Source: Tachypleus tridentatus (Eukaryota; Arthropoda; Merostomata; Xiphosura; Limulidae). Taken from it: a stretch of DNA of 64,000 nt. Made by a program: the position numbers and the translations under genes. Positions 61,241 through 64,000 of the stretch are shown here, piece by piece. The notes beneath the pieces are model-generated. The model was given only the letters and a program-made list of their open reading frames with translations. It ran no database searches and had not been told where the DNA came from. Where the stretch lies: the NCBI RefSeq assembly GCF_004210375.1, contig NC_134834.1, positions 160,289,290 through 160,353,289 of the forward strand. The letters run 5' to 3'. Within the stretch, counting starts at the first letter, position 1. Every line of letters starts with the position of its first letter.

Positions 61241-64000
61241 ATTCACATGGCAATTAACACTGCTTCTTCCATAAGTACTTACAATTAGTGATTTCACAGT
61301 GAAACAAGTTAGTTATTTGAACTGTACATAGTTTACAGCAAACTCATAAATATTGTTTTGTCACAATGAAGTTTGTTAATGTGTAGTAGGAAAAGATCTG
61401 AGTAGCTACGTGTGTAAAGCCTAGTTAATGATGATGAGTAAAACTTGTTGTTAATTTGTAAAAAAGCATATTTTCAAAAGATCTACATCCATTGTCACTA
61501 ACTGTGAATGGGTAAGGTGCTAACTTATGGCTACATTTAAGTAGCCATCTTTAACTTTGATAGAGAAAGGTACACTTTTTTAGATAACACTTTTTCTCAA
61601 TACTTAAATTATATAAAGGAACTTGGTTCAATTTAGGTGAATGTGGTATTAATTCAGCTATAAAGTTCAAAACATGACTAAATTATATTAACTCCTACAT
61701 GGTAAACTATCCAAGTAAAACTTTTATTGTATTTCATAAAACAATCAGAATTAAAACAACAATTTTCAGTTGATGTAACCTTAATAATAAACAACATTAA
61801 TAACAATACTTGAAATTTAACATTTACATATGATTACCTGTAAGTTGATTAACAAAAGTCATTTAACATTTAGAACAAATACATCTTGGTACTTGCAATT
61901 ATGAAGAATGAATTACATTATATTTTAAGTGGAGTTCACATAACATTCAAAGTATGCAGCATCTGTTTCAAAATTGTTTTCAATTTATTATTTTAGGAAA
62001 AAAAAATAATGTATGAACAACAACAGACAACTCTGCCCCTCAAGGTTGTCCTAGTATACCCACTCTTGGGTAAATTAAAAATCCAAACCCAAGATTTACT
62101 TTTCAGAAGGTCAATTTCCCTCTTAAATTCCAGTTAAAATACTGACCTTCAGTACTGCTAATGACAACTCACTTCATAACACAATCAACATGTTAGAAAA
62201 ATATACTGTCTTTACCTAAGCCTAGCCTGTCCAAACCTTAAATATGTGTCCTCTGATATTACTTTAACAACACAGCAAAAATATTTTGTCCTATTGACTT
62301 TTCCTGTCCCACAGGTAATCTTGTATACAATTAGCAAATATAAGATTACTAATTCACTGTCATAAAATTCCTTAAAATATACCAAATCTTTTGAGGTTCT
62401 TAATGGTGAGAAATTAATGCTTATTACATACAGTTTTTTTTTTATATGGTGAAGGAAAAAAACAAACAAAAAAAAACCAGTAGAAAACACATTGGTTAGG
62501 ACTTTGAAGAAAAAATACACAAGACAAGAGTATTTTACAGTGAATGCTGTTAGTGGTAACAGATACAAGTAATTTATACATCATGATAGAGTTCCTTAGC
62601 TATGTGAAAAACAAAAATTACTTAGTAAAACTATCATTTTGGACAAAATTTTTTTTGCAGGACACAAAGATTACATAAATGGAGACATTTAGATTATGAG
62701 TTAAATTGATTATGAGTTAGATATGTGAACAGAATGGTATAGAGAAGTTGTCTGCTCAAACAGGATCAAGTTAAGATAAGGTAAACTTTAAGTTAACAGT
62801 GATGGAAGTTGTAGCTTTTGGAAGATAGTGTCTTGACTTTCAGAAGAGATGAGGTTAATTAATTAGACAAAAGAAGTAAACAATAACAAGCTCAGTGTTT
62901 CTACCTTGATTCAAAAAGTCTTTGTAATAGGATTGTTTTAACATCATTACCTTTGATGTTTTAAATGAGACAGTTTGCAGTACTAATAAGAATTGTCCCA
63001 AATTTCATAAGAAATTGGATGATTGATCTAAATGAAGGTGAAAAAAAATGAAAAGTGTGAAAAATTTTGTTACAAGTGAAATTATCTGAGGAAATTATTT
63101 TTTCCAATATCTTACAATCAAATAGAAAGTAATTTTCTAAATATGAAGTCAAATAAAAACATTATTAATATTTATAAAATATCAAGCCTGTTTTTTTGTA
63201 GTTAAGCACAAAGCTACATAAGAAGCTATTTATGAAAGCAGCAAAATTTGGTGAATTTAAGAAAGCTTGATAACTATATGAATGAGAAGGAATGGTTTCA
63301 AGATTTTATTATATACATATATTTTTTTTCTTTTAATTTAGAGGGTGGGTCAGCCTACATGAACCAATATGTCCCTTGTTGTCCCTAAACATGTTATACG
63401 AGACCCAAAATGTGTGTTCGCATGAATATATTTATTTCTTAAATGAGTTTTACAAAAAGATAGTCAAAATAATAAACAGAAAAAGATAAAAACAAAAAAA
63501 TTCAATACTCAATACATCTAACATTAATCAAATGAAATATGAAAATCTTTTACTTTGAAGTTATAAAGTTTTTACCAAAAGCAGTTTTATGAATAGAAAT
63601 ATGAAATCAAGATTTCACTGTACCTTTGAAAGATTCTCAGAGGAATGTTTTTATGAAGGAAAAGAATGTGGGTAACATGATTAACATTGTTAGTAATTAG
63701 AAAGAAGATTACACAGCCTTAAAATGTGATCTTTGTAAGTTACCAGACACAGAGACAAGTTCTGAAGACTAAAGGATTATTGGTGTGAATATTTCAAACA
63801 CAACAACAAAGTGATAGAGATGAAGATGGAGTTTCAGTTTCTGTTTGAAAGATGTTGAAGCCAATTGTTAGAAATCATCATGAAAACTCCTCAAAAGTTG
63901 ATATTACTTAATGTTGAACATGACTTTCTTATGAGATTAGTATAAAAAAATAGGTTTAATAACTTCATGTTATTTTCATTTTTTGATTAATATTAGTCCT
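61241..64000. other. Probable SUMO intron or upstream DNA, little recognised
   Basis: No SUMO exon seen on the - strand. A worn SINE tail (TGTAGCTTTGTGCTTAACTA, - strand) lies at about 63196-63222. A slightly GC-richer stretch at 63340-63415 is unassigned. Confidence 0.35.

Noticed and set aside
62212-62568. 118-codon open frame on the - strand
   Set aside because: AT-driven composition with K and F runs, no motif; probably SUMO intron or flanking DNA.

Overview
The window is AT-rich animal nuclear DNA, almost certainly from a chelicerate and most probably a horseshoe crab. The evidence is spliced genes with GT-AG introns of 1.8-13.6 kb, two tRNA-headed SINE families of a kind I remember from horseshoe crab sequence (recollection, not a search), and decayed I/Jockey-type LINEs. 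There is no bacterial-style gene organisation, and most long open frames lie in transposons or are chance.

Two host genes can be read. The first fills the left 27.6 kb on the + strand. It is a TMEM272-like four-pass membrane protein with an N-terminal tail rich in PPxY motifs. It can be assembled from a TATA/Inr core promoter and 4-codon first exon (about 1744-1796) through exons at 5121, 6983, 9279, 11768, 13636 and 27392, all joined in consistent phase. An optional 90-nt Cys-rich cassette exon sits at 8923. Exon 13636-13829 is one base short, so the reference allele would truncate the protein. This is either an assembly error or a real lesion. The second gene is on the - strand: 59663-59794 is the last coding exon of a SUMO2/3-type SUMO ending in QQQTGGK. 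Its 5' exons were not found and probably lie beyond 64000. The two genes converge on about 32 kb with no recognised gene.

The rest is mobile DNA in layers. Inside the 13.6-kb last intron of the TMEM272-like gene lies a broken DIRS-like retroelement (about 17650-26500), split by a 5.6-kb LINE (18414-23969) with an 11-bp target-site duplication. A second copy of the same LINE (about 46415-51624, - strand) is inserted into an RT fragment of a third LINE (51625-51965) and is itself hit by a SINE (46628-46941, 15-bp duplication). SINEs with perfect duplications also occur at 1059-1368 and 31955-32083, and older copies at 2531, 10730, 36479, 53427, 53720, 53885 and 60959. Smaller items are a hAT-like non-autonomous element (45623-46051), an inverted-repeat element (33131-33290), a dispersed hairpin repeat (14718, 54684, 55896), a CR1-like RT fragment (3500-4530), and several minisatellites. 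The clearest minisatellite is seven successive 31-bp units at 42615-42831.

I did not find a convincing new multi-gene system. The most informative items are the predicted alternative products of the TMEM272-like gene (cassette exon, intronic poly(A) isoform, poison microexon), the two SINE families that share one 3' tail while a subfamily has swapped it, and the length-locked 31-bp array.
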